Of a stretch of DNA of 64,000 nucleotides, positions 41,318 to 48,669 are shown in pieces. The translations under genes and the position numbers were made by a program. Each line of letters starts with the position of its first letter. Within the stretch, counting starts at the first letter, position 1. The notes under the pieces are model-generated. The model made no database searches. It was not told where the DNA came from and worked only from the letters and a program-made list of their open reading frames with translations. The DNA comes from Alphaproteobacteria bacterium. GTDB lineage: Bacteria > Myxococcota_A > UBA796 > GCA-2862545. The stretch lies in assembly GCA_020632875.1 (NCBI GenBank), contig JACKET010000025.1:1-64000 (forward strand), in the 5' to 3' direction.

Positions 41318-41773
41318 ATGCAAGTCTTCGCCCTCACCCCCGAGGGGATCCTGGGCTGGGCACAGCGCAAGAACGTGCGCCTGCTCGAGAACAAGGAGCT
41401 CGGCCAGCTCGCGCTCCAGCGGCCGGGTGATCCGCAGCAGAACCTGCGGTTCATCCCCCGCCCCGACCGGAACCTGATGACGTTCGCGCTTCCGCTGCTG
41501 TTCACGGTGCCGGAAGACCGCATCCCCGCGTTCTGCGTGGCGCTGTCGCTCGCGAACAGCGCGACGTTCGCGGGCTGCTGGACGCTCAACCACCAGCGCG
41601 GCGAGCCCTACTTCCGGCTCACCGTGCCGTCGGCGGGCACCGGCTGGACCGACACCGCGCTCGACTTCACGGTCGGCCTGATGTTCTCGAGCGGCGACCG
41701 CGTGGGCCCGAACCTCATGAAGATCGCGCTCGAGGGCGCGGATCCCGCGACGGTTCTCGACCCCCCGAAGTAG
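41318..41773 (+). CDS. YbjN/type III chaperone-like protein
   Basis: A 151-residue alpha/beta protein. The arrangement of a beta region (LRFIPRPDRNLMTFALPLLF), a helix with ALSLANSATFAGCW, a further hairpin (GEPYFRLTVPSAGTGWTD) and a long last helix (ALDFTVGLMFSSGDRVGPNL) is that of YbjN-like and CesT-type secretion-chaperone folds. Members bind partner proteins. It immediately follows the large repeat protein, which could be its partner (inference). No secretion-system genes are in the window. Confidence 0.6.
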   Translation: MQVFALTPEGILGWAQRKNVRLLENKELGQLALQRPGDPQQNLRFIPRPDRNLMTFALPLLFTVPEDRIPAFCVALSLANSATFAGCWTLNHQRGEPYFRLTVPSAGTGWTDTALDFTVGLMFSSGDRVGPNLMKIALEGADPATVLDPPK

Positions 41774-41788
41774 CCACCGGCGCGACGC

Positions 41789-42565
41789 TCACCGCATCTG
41801 ATAGGGCGTCGCGTCGTTGATCGTGCTCTCGAGCTTCAGCGAGTGCGTGGGCACCGAGCCCGCGATCAGCCCCTGGATGCCGCCCGCACGCGTCGTCGTG
41901 ACGAGCATGTCGCCACCGGGCCCCCGGATGTACAGGCGGTCGTGCTCGACCGGGTATTCGTACGTGTAGATGGCGGAGCGCGTGCCCTGCGGCACCTCGA
42001 CCGTCACGCTGTACACCTTCGCATCGGGGTGCGCCTCGTAGGCCTGGCGGAACGCGCGGTACACGTGCTCGGGCTTCAGCTCGCGCTCTTCGACCGCATC
42101 GGACTTCGCGATGTTCCAGCCGGAGCGCATCACCTTCTCGAGCGGGCCGGGCGCCCAGCCGAGCTCGACGTGCACCCGGTCGCCCTCGCGCGTGATCGGC
42201 GGGTTCTCGAAGTGCTGGCGCACCTTCTCTTCGACGCGCGCGCGCAGCTCGGGCGTGTCGGTGAGCGCCGTGGTGTACATGCCCTTCGAGATCCGGATGA
42301 AGGCGTCGAGCTCGTTCTTGTCGTTCGGCAGCTCGCCCTTCCACTGGCGGCGGCGCGTGTTCATCGCCTTGTCGATCACCGGATCGACCACGGCGGGGTC
42401 GTCGAGGTTGTACGCCGCGGTGTGCGCCCAGTTGGCGGGGTGCTCGACGAAGGCCTGACGGACGTAGGCACGGGGATCGGACACGGTCTCGGACACTTGG
42501 CCTCCCTGGGGGGACGGAACGGAAGCGGGCGGCGAGCCGCAGGCGAGGAGGAGCAGCCAGATCAC
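41789..42565 (-). CDS. Lipoprotein of unknown function
   Basis: A 258-residue lipoprotein (MIWLLLLACGSPP lipobox). The mature part is helical at first (YVRQAFVEHPANWAHTAAY) and then beta-rich (VHVELGWAPGPLEKVM, TYEYPVEHDRLYIRGPGGDM). No family recognised. GTG 42565 overlaps the upstream glycosyltransferase-like stop as GTGA, so the two genes are coupled and may act together in envelope biology. Confidence 0.7.
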   Translation of the reverse strand: MIWLLLLACGSPPASVPSPQGGQVSETVSDPRAYVRQAFVEHPANWAHTAAYNLDDPAVVDPVIDKAMNTRRRQWKGELPNDKNELDAFIRISKGMYTTALTDTPELRARVEEKVRQHFENPPITREGDRVHVELGWAPGPLEKVMRSGWNIAKSDAVEERELKPEHVYRAFRQAYEAHPDAKVYSVTVEVPQGTRSAIYTYEYPVEHDRLYIRGPGGDMLVTTTRAGGIQGLIAGSVPTHSLKLESTINDATPYQMR

Positions 42566-43719
42566 GGTTTCGCTCCGAGGTGGGACAGGTACAGCGCCGC
42601 ACCGGTGGGGAGCGCGCGTGCCTGCTGAACGTAATCGGCCCGGCGCCGCGCTTCTTCCGCGCGTCGCTCGCGATCGGACAGCAGCCCCATCGCCGTGGAC
42701 ACGAACGCCTCGGGGGCGCGGATCTCGGTGGGGTTGAGGAGCGCACCGTACGGATTGCCCGCGAGGACGGGGCCGAGCGTGTCCCACATGCTGTAGGGCC
42801 ACATCAGGAAGCGGTACACGTCGATCCCGCCGAGCGGGCCGGCCTCGCTGTTCACGACCGTCATCACGGGCACGCCGGACGCGATGGCGAGGGCGTTCGT
42901 CATCGCGGACGCGTTGAGCGACAGCACGCAGTCGACGGACGCGACGAGCCCGCGGAACGCCTGCGGGGGCAGGTTCGGGATCCAGTGGAACCGGTCGCCC
43001 AGGTGCTCCTTGAGGCGCAGCGGCACGGGGCCGAGCTGCACGACGTGGACGTGATCCGGCAGGCTGCGCAGGCGCTCCGTGAGGACGGGAGGCACCGCGC
43101 GCATCACGGCATCCACCTCGGCGAGCGCGTACTTCCGGTGCTGCCAGGCCGACGTGGCGAGGAACAGGATGGGCGCGTCGTCGGGCAGCCCGTAGCGCCC
43201 GCGCTCCACGGGGAGCTCGGGATCCGGGAGGATGCAGAACGTCTTCTCGGCGCTCGGCCGGATGAACGGGACGGGCGCCATGCGCCACGGGAACCCCGCC
43301 AGCTTCGGAGAGAACCCGAGCCCGTCGCTCGGGTGCGCATCGAGCCCCGTGACCTCGGGCGCGTGCCACGTGTCGACGAACACGATCCGCCCACCGAGCT
43401 TCGCAAGGAATCCGGGGTCGACCCGGCGGCGCTCGAGGCTGTTCGAGGCCATCGCGAAGTCGGCCAGCAGCACGCCGTCTGGACGCCCCTTCGCGATCGC
43501 GTCGGCGAACACGGGCTCGATGGCGCCCCACCCCTCCGGCGGCGCGACGTGCAGCTCGAAGTCCTCGCCGGCGAACACCTTGTGGACCGCGGGATCCGCG
43601 ACGACCACGACCTCGTCGCCGCGGGCGCGCAGCTCGCGGCCGATGTCGCGACCGACCTGCGCCTCGCCCGTTCCGGAGCGACTCAGCGCGACGATCAGAT
43701 GGCGTCCCCGACGGCTCAT
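42562..43719 (-). CDS. GT-B-like glycosyltransferase-related protein (DUF6365-like)
   Basis: A 385-residue protein with two Rossmann-like halves. ALSRSGTGEAQVGRDIGREL at the N-terminus and SAMTNALAIASGVPVMTVVN in the C-terminal half are typical donor-site features of GT-B folds; the first resembles DUF6365. No catalytic residues can be named with certainty. TATGCT (43731-43726) ends six bases before ATG 43719, a leaderless start. It is next to a GT-C-like membrane protein on the other strand, suggesting glycan work. Confidence 0.65.
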   Translation of the reverse strand: MSRRGRHLIVALSRSGTGEAQVGRDIGRELRARGDEVVVVADPAVHKVFAGEDFELHVAPPEGWGAIEPVFADAIAKGRPDGVLLADFAMASNSLERRRVDPGFLAKLGGRIVFVDTWHAPEVTGLDAHPSDGLGFSPKLAGFPWRMAPVPFIRPSAEKTFCILPDPELPVERGRYGLPDDAPILFLATSAWQHRKYALAEVDAVMRAVPPVLTERLRSLPDHVHVVQLGPVPLRLKEHLGDRFHWIPNLPPQAFRGLVASVDCVLSLNASAMTNALAIASGVPVMTVVNSEAGPLGGIDVYRFLMWPYSMWDTLGPVLAGNPYGALLNPTEIRAPEAFVSTAMGLLSDRERRAEEARRRADYVQQARALPTGAALYLSHLGAKP

Positions 43720-43799
43720 GCCGCCAGCATACGCCCCCTGGCTCCGCGGGCGGCGGCGTCATACCCAGGGCGCGTCCCTCCCCCGCCCGGACGGCCGGT

Positions 43800-45761
43800 T
43801 TGACAGGGTTCCTGCTCTCCAACCTCGCACTCGCCTTCGCTTCGTGGCGGGCCGCGGAGTCGTTCGACGACCTCGATGACCCGTGGGCGCGCGCGGCGAC
43901 CGGTCTGCTGGCGTTCCAGCTCGGCGCCGCGGGGCTGGCGCTGCTGCTGGCGCTCGCCGGGCTGCTCACGCCGACCGCGCAGATGGCGGGCGCGGGCGTG
44001 CTCGCCGTCGCGAGCCTCGGCCTGAAGCGCGCCGGGCCCGCGGCCTCCGCGCCGCTCGAGCGCGCCGACCACCTCGGAGTGGCGGTGCTCGTCGCGACCC
44101 TGGCGGTCTGGGCGCTCGGCCCGCCGCTCACGGGCACCGAGCTGACCTACGACGACGCGACGTACCACGCGGCCATCCCAGCCTGGATGCTGACCGAGGG
44201 GCACTTCGCCATCGCGCCGTTCACGTACCAGGCGTACTACCCGCTGCAGACCGAGCTCGTGTCGCTCTGGTTCATGATCCCGACGCACGACCTGACCCAC
44301 GCCGGGCTCGGTCCGTTGCTGCACGCCCTGCTGTTCGCCACGGCCGGCACGGCGCTCGCGCGCCACCTCGGCGCCAGCACGGGCAGCGGCGCGGCGTTCG
44401 TCGCCACCCTGCTCGTGTCGCGCCGCACCCTGCAGGGCCTGCACTCGACGTCGGCGCCCGACCTCTGCGCTACCGCGAACCTGGTGACCGCGCTGTTGTT
44501 CGCGATGACCGTGCCCGGGCGCCTCGGCGCCCTCCTGTTCGGCGTGGCGGCCGGCGCCGCGCTCTCGACGAAGATCACGACGGCTTCGGCGCTCGTGCTC
44601 GCCGCGGCCTGGTACGCGTGGCAGAACCGCGCGCAGCCCGCGCGGATCGGCATCGCCGCGGGGGTCGGCATCGCGCTCGGGTGCGGCTGGTACGTGCGGA
44701 ACCTCGTGCTGACGGGCAATCCGCTGTTCCCCGCCGCGCTCGGCCCCTTCGAGGGCCCGCTCGACCCGGAGACCCAGTACGTCAGCTCGCTGCGTCCGTT
44801 CCTCGACCCCGCCCACCCGCGGATGGTGTGGAACGTCGTGAAGACGCGCCTCAACTGGCCCACGGTGCTCGGCATCGGCGCGCTGGTGGGGCTCGGCGCG
44901 TCGATCGTCGCGGGATGGCGGCGGCGGCGCGCGGATCTGGTCCTCGTCGGGATCATCGGGATCCTCGGGATCCTCCTGCTCCCGCGACAGCCGTTCTCCG
45001 GCACGGTGAATCGCCCGGACCAGCCGCTCCACGCGCTGATCCGCTTCGTGATGCCCGCCGTGGCGATGGGCCTCGTGGGCTTCGCGGGCGCGGTGGGGCC
45101 GTCGGCGCGCGGGGTCTTCGCGGGTGTCGCGCTGTGGGCGCTCACCCTGTTCGGCAGCACCGACCTCGTCCGGACGCGCGACTTCGCGGCGCTCGGCCTC
45201 GGCATCGCTGTCGCGGTGGGCCTCGGCGCCCTCGCGGTGCGCGGGCGGGCCCCCGGGCGTCGGACGGTCGCGGCGCTCGTGCTCGGCGTCCTGCTCGTGC
45301 TGGCGGCGCGAACGCCGGCGAAGCGGCGGGCGACGATCCTCCAGCTCCCCCGGATCTCGCTGTCCGCGGGCAACCAGGTCGAGCTGTTCGTGGCGATCAA
45401 CCGCCTGAAGCGCGGCTCCGTGCTGGCGCAGGTCGCCGACGTGCCGGTGTCGAACGACCACTCGGTCCGGGCGCTGGGGATGTCGCTCCAGCACCGGTAC
45501 TTGGCGATCGACCTCGACGGCACGCCCCTGCGCCCGCTGCACGAGCGCTGGCGCGACGAGCCGGCGGGCTGGTGGTGGCGCTGGGGGCGCGCGCAGTCGG
45601 ACGGGTTCCTCGAGAACCTCGCGCAGACCGACGTGGACTTCCTGATCGTGTCGACGTGCAACGAGGTCGACACCTGGCCCCCGGTGCGCGAGAAGCTGCT
45701 CGAGCACCCCGAGCGGCGCATCCACGCGTCGGACTGCGGCGAGATCTGGCGCGCGCGCTGA
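43800..45761 (+). CDS. Polytopic GT-C/ArnT-like membrane glycosyltransferase
   Basis: A 653-residue membrane protein with about a dozen TM helices and a soluble C-terminal domain of about 150 residues. The outer loop after the third or fourth helix reads TELTYDDATYHAAIPAWML, where adjacent Asp residues fit the lipid-sugar catalytic site of GT39/ArnT-type enzymes. Substrate unknown. The TTG at 43800 is the only start before the first helix, and there is no good ribosome binding site, so the start is uncertain. The stop lies just before the palindromic repeats at 45767. Confidence 0.72.
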   Translation: MTGFLLSNLALAFASWRAAESFDDLDDPWARAATGLLAFQLGAAGLALLLALAGLLTPTAQMAGAGVLAVASLGLKRAGPAASAPLERADHLGVAVLVATLAVWALGPPLTGTELTYDDATYHAAIPAWMLTEGHFAIAPFTYQAYYPLQTELVSLWFMIPTHDLTHAGLGPLLHALLFATAGTALARHLGASTGSGAAFVATLLVSRRTLQGLHSTSAPDLCATANLVTALLFAMTVPGRLGALLFGVAAGAALSTKITTASALVLAAAWYAWQNRAQPARIGIAAGVGIALGCGWYVRNLVLTGNPLFPAALGPFEGPLDPETQYVSSLRPFLDPAHPRMVWNVVKTRLNWPTVLGIGALVGLGASIVAGWRRRRADLVLVGIIGILGILLLPRQPFSGTVNRPDQPLHALIRFVMPAVAMGLVGFAGAVGPSARGVFAGVALWALTLFGSTDLVRTRDFAALGLGIAVAVGLGALAVRGRAPGRRTVAALVLGVLLVLAARTPAKRRATILQLPRISLSAGNQVELFVAINRLKRGSVLAQVADVPVSNDHSVRALGMSLQHRYLAIDLDGTPLRPLHERWRDEPAGWWWRWGRAQSDGFLENLAQTDVDFLIVSTCNEVDTWPPVREKLLEHPERRIHASDCGEIWRAR

Positions 45762-47490
45762 GCCGGGTGGCCGCTGTGGGGTCTGACCCCACTGAGGCCA
45801 CCTGACATGGGTGGCCGCTGTGGGGTCTGACCCCACTGAGGCCACTGGAGAGATGATCCGCTTGCGCAGCAAGTGGAGCTTCTCTCGTTGTTTCGTCGCC
45901 CGGCCTGTCGGCGGCTGATGACGCCGGATGGGTTACACTGTGGAAGGTCTTGCGCACAAGTGCCACGGCCAGCTTTGGTCGCGTCCGGGCGGGACAGTCC
46001 ATCAGGGCCTCGGACTGGCCGAACCGACGCGCATGCTTTGCAGGAGACCGTTCGGACTCGATCGCCGCACGACTGGTCGTAGTGGAAGCGACGACCGCTG
46101 CAGCAAGTCGCGAGTCCTCGATGCTGCCTTCGCATCCGGAGAGGGCACACGAGGGCGCGAGCGGCTCTGACCGAAACCAGCGTGGCGAGCGCGGCCTACG
46201 GATCTGTCCCCGGTCAGTGCGGAGTGAGTCGCTGAACAACGCGATGCCGGGTACCCGCCGGGTGTGGCGAGCTCCGGCGGGGCGGAGCCGTGGCCGGGCG
46301 AAATGAGACGACGCCTGCCACCCACCTGCCGGTTGAGCGTGAGCCCGCGGTAGCGGCTCACGGCTCCTAACGTATGGAAAGCGCTTCTTCAACGCCAGGA
46401 AGCGCGACTCGAACACGTGGTACGACGCGGCCGCCAGGACGAAGGTCGCCACCGAGAGCACCACGCTCATCACGAGCATCGTCGCGAGCCGCGACCCGAA
46501 CAGCGGCCCGCCGCGGCCGGCGAGACGCGCGAAGTGCAGCAGGATGGGATGCAGCACGTACATCCCGTAGCTGTACGTCCCCACCCGCATCAGCGGGCCC
46601 CACGAGAGCGCGCGCGACACGAGCGAATCGCGCGCGTTGGTCAGGATCAGGCCGAGCAGCCCGGTGTAGACGACGGCGATCTCGGAGTACAGCAGCACCT
46701 GCACGGCGAGGTTCGGCCGCCGCCACTGGATGCCGCCGTTCCGGATGCCCTGCAGCACCATCAGCCCGCCCGCGATGGCCACCATCCAGCCGAACACGGC
46801 CCTCCAGCGGTCGAGCCCACCCTCCCGATGCGCCAGCACCGCGAGCACGGCACCGCCCGCCAGCGTGTCCATCCGGGTGAACGGGTACGTGTAGATCGAC
46901 ACGGGCCCCTGCGGCGCGAGCGGCGTCCCGAAGATCAGGCCGCGCAGCACGGCCGCCGCGACGACGAGCGACAGGCACACGGCGAGCAGGCGCTTCGGTG
47001 GCGTCCACAGCACGACGAACGGCCACACCAGGTAGAACTGCTCCTCGACCGCGAGCGACCAGAGGTGCGTGAGGCCGGGCGTGCCCTGGTTCCAGCCGTA
47101 CAGCGCAGCCTTGAAGTTCGACAGGTACAGCCAGTGCCACCACAGGCCCGCCCGCGGGTCGTAGTGCAGGAGCGGCGAGCTGCGGAACAGCGTCAGCAGG
47201 CCGATGAACAGGTAGAACAGCGGGAAGATCCGCAGGAACCGGCGTGCGTAGAAGGCCTTGAAGTACCGCGGCGAATCCCGCGACTCGATGAGCAGGCTCG
47301 TGATCAGGAAGCCCGACAGCACGAAGAACAGGTCCACGCCGGACCACCCGCTCCCGATGACGGCCACGAGCGCGCGGTCCACGGGCCCGACGGGGTCGTA
47401 GCGCGCGGTGAAGTGGTACAGCATGACCCCGAGCACGGCGATGCCCCGCAGCCCGTCGAGCGGCGCGAGGTGTGCGTCCCGGATGCGCAT
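45397..47490 (-). CDS. Acyltransferase 3 family membrane protein with disrupted 3' end
   Basis: The first 373 or so codons (47490 down to about 46372) encode a typical O-acyltransferase with ten TM helices: LDGLRGIAVLGVMLYHFTA holds the catalytic His, and YARRFLRIFPLFYLF and WSLAVEEQFYLVWP are family signatures. The normal end, near LALKKRFP, is followed by unrelated, non-protein-like sequence for 320 codons that runs antisense into the neighbouring glycosyltransferase gene. I therefore think an insertion removed the natural stop. The enzyme core is complete, so activity may persist. ATG 47490 lacks a good ribosome binding site. The role is probably acetylation of surface glycans. Confidence 0.75.
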   Translation of the reverse strand: MRIRDAHLAPLDGLRGIAVLGVMLYHFTARYDPVGPVDRALVAVIGSGWSGVDLFFVLSGFLITSLLIESRDSPRYFKAFYARRFLRIFPLFYLFIGLLTLFRSSPLLHYDPRAGLWWHWLYLSNFKAALYGWNQGTPGLTHLWSLAVEEQFYLVWPFVVLWTPPKRLLAVCLSLVVAAAVLRGLIFGTPLAPQGPVSIYTYPFTRMDTLAGGAVLAVLAHREGGLDRWRAVFGWMVAIAGGLMVLQGIRNGGIQWRRPNLAVQVLLYSEIAVVYTGLLGLILTNARDSLVSRALSWGPLMRVGTYSYGMYVLHPILLHFARLAGRGGPLFGSRLATMLVMSVVLSVATFVLAAASYHVFESRFLALKKRFPYVRSREPLPRAHAQPAGGWQASSHFARPRLRPAGARHTRRVPGIALFSDSLRTDRGQIRRPRSPRWFRSEPLAPSCALSGCEGSIEDSRLAAAVVASTTTSRAAIESERSPAKHARRFGQSEALMDCPARTRPKLAVALVRKTFHSVTHPASSAADRPGDETTREAPLAAQADHLSSGLSGVRPHSGHPCQVASVGSDPTAATRLSARARSRRSPTRGCAARGARAASRAPGARCRPRCTSTRSGSPRRSARGSRGTRPTARAPSATTSPPARRASARAAGAGACRRGRSPSTGAGATSPAPGPSGRSTPARRRPAPARSRASGG
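45767..45801. repeat. 35-bp palindromic repeat, copy 1
   Basis: Arms GTGGCC...GGCCAC and GTGGGGTC...GACCCCAC are nested with only a one-base centre (positions 45767-45801). Identical to the copy at 45811. Resembles palindromes of the REP type known to accompany RAYT transposases, though none is seen here. Confidence 0.85.
45811..45845. repeat. 35-bp palindromic repeat, copy 2
   Basis: Identical to the unit at 45767-45801 and separated from it by nine bases. Each can form a near-perfect hairpin of 14 pairs plus one internal mismatch loop. Confidence 0.85.
45846..46372. mobile_element. Non-coding insertion-like block inside acyltransferase 3' end
   Basis: About 527 bases without a convincing gene; all frames give Arg/Ser-rich, non-protein-like translations. 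It begins after the palindromes and ends where acyltransferase coding resumes (about 46372). Near that end is a stem of 7 plus 4 pairs (46335-46366) with a nine-base loop. TACACT at about 45937 resembles a -10 box and could drive an RNA. I see no transposase or clear terminal inverted repeats, so whether it is a MITE, a remnant or an RNA element is open. Confidence 0.45.
46335..46366. other. Strong hairpin at edge of non-coding block
   Basis: GAGC-GTGAGCC (46335-46345) pairs with GGCTCAC-GCTC (46355-46366) with one bulged base and a nine-base loop. It lies six bases from the acyltransferase coding junction. Without a T-tract it is not a standard terminator; it may be the end of the inserted element. 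Confidence 0.5.
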
Positions 47491-47495
47491 CGCGC

Positions 47496-47537
47496 TCAGG
47501 GCAGCTCCGGACGGACCGGGTTCGGGGAGGCGCGCAT
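47496..47537 (-). other. Possible 13-codon leader ORF before the acyltransferase
   Basis: ATG 47537 lies six bases after TATCCT (47549-47544), the usual leaderless spacing here, and opens a 13-codon frame (MRASPNPVRPELP) that stops five bases before the acyltransferase ATG. It could couple or attenuate translation of the acyltransferase, or be chance. Confidence 0.35.
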
Positions 47538-47630
47538 GCCCCGAGGATAGCCGACCCCCCGCGAAATCCGGTCGACATCCCTCCGAAGCCGCGATGTGCC
47601 AGGATGGGCCGATTCAACGTGGGAGGCCGG

Positions 47631-48659
47631 ATGTCGAGGCTGAAGCTGATCGCCGCGGGCGCAGGCGGCGTGGGGGTGCTGGTCCTCATGGGCGCGGGGA
47701 GCACGTGGATGTGGGCGAACAGCGCCGTCACCGCCGTGTTCGACAAGGACTGGGAGAGCCACGAGGTCGACTTCCCCATCCCCTTCCCGCTCACCGAGGC
47801 CGAGAAGCAGGCGCTCCGCGACGAACGCACGGCGGAGATGCCCGAGCCGTCGGACGGAGAGCCGGTCGACCCGCTCGAGGGCGTCGATCTCGACGCCATC
47901 GCCATGGAGCGCGCCGTGGCGCGCGGCCAGCACTACGTCACGTCCATCTACGCCTGCACGGCCTGCCACGGCGCGGACTTCGGCGGCGGCTCGATGATCG
48001 ACGACGGCGCGATCGGCCAGATCTTCGGCCCCAACCTCACGAAGGGCGGGAAGACGGCGAGCTACCGGCCCGCCGACTGGGACCGCGCCGTCCGCCACGG
48101 AATCCTCCCGAACGGCAAGACCTCCATGATGCCCGTCCTCGACTTCAAGCGGCTCACCGACCGCGAGCTGTCCGACATGGCCGCCTTCATCGGCTCCCTC
48201 CCCGCGAAAGAGGGCGGCGAGACGGTCCGCACGTGGGGGCCCATCGGCACGATGCTGGTCGCGACAGGTCAGCTCGTCCCCGACGTCGAACGCGTGAAGG
48301 ACCACATGGCAGCGCACGAGGCCGAGCCCCCGGTGCCCACGCCCGACGCCGCGTACGGCACGCACATCATCAACGTCTGCACCGGTTGCCACCGCGAGGG
48401 CCTGAACGGCGGTCCGATGCCTTTCGGCCCGCCCGACTGGCCTCCCGCGGCCAACCTCACGCCCCACGAGAGCGGCATCGCAGGCTGGTCGTTCGAGGAC
48501 TTCGAGAAGGCGCTGAAGACCGCGGTCCGGCCCGACGGGCGCACGCTGCAGGTGCCGATGTCGGAGCTCATCCCGTTCGCGAACAACATGACCGACACCG
48601 AGCTGCGGGCGATGTACGCCTACCTCGTCGCGCTCCCGCCCACGCCCACGGGCGAGTGA
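47631..48659 (+). CDS. Membrane-anchored diheme cytochrome c
   Basis: A 342-residue protein with an N-terminal TM helix (residues 7-32) and two heme-binding sites, CTACH (about residue 110) and CTGCH (about 255), in two cytochrome c-like domains with Met-rich segments (KTSMMPVLDF, LQVPMSEL) that could supply axial Met. It resembles the cytochrome subunits of dehydrogenases or oxidases, acting as an electron carrier on the outer face. ATG 47631 has GGAGG four bases upstream; an earlier in-frame ATG lacks one. Confidence 0.85.
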   Translation: MSRLKLIAAGAGGVGVLVLMGAGSTWMWANSAVTAVFDKDWESHEVDFPIPFPLTEAEKQALRDERTAEMPEPSDGEPVDPLEGVDLDAIAMERAVARGQHYVTSIYACTACHGADFGGGSMIDDGAIGQIFGPNLTKGGKTASYRPADWDRAVRHGILPNGKTSMMPVLDFKRLTDRELSDMAAFIGSLPAKEGGETVRTWGPIGTMLVATGQLVPDVERVKDHMAAHEAEPPVPTPDAAYGTHIINVCTGCHREGLNGGPMPFGPPDWPPAANLTPHESGIAGWSFEDFEKALKTAVRPDGRTLQVPMSELIPFANNMTDTELRAMYAYLVALPPTPTGE

Positions 48660-48669
48660 GGCGGCGCGG

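Noticed and set aside
36246..41318. Long minus-strand open frame of 1690 codons opposite the radical SAM, kinase and repeat genes
   Set aside because: It is an antisense shadow produced by high GC; its translation is Val/Ala/Glu/Arg-rich without domains, while the plus-strand genes have clear motifs.
45767..45845. Two palindromes considered as a CRISPR array
   Set aside because: Only two copies, nine-base spacer, fully palindromic units and no cas genes.
45873..46306. Short open frames in the non-coding block as transposase remnants
   Set aside because: All are Arg/Ser/Pro-rich with no DDE, HUH or recombinase motif.
46335..46366. Hairpin considered as domain V of a group II intron
   Set aside because: The loop lacks the GAAA tetraloop and expected domain V spacing, and no reverse transcriptase or 5' GUGYG-like end is present.
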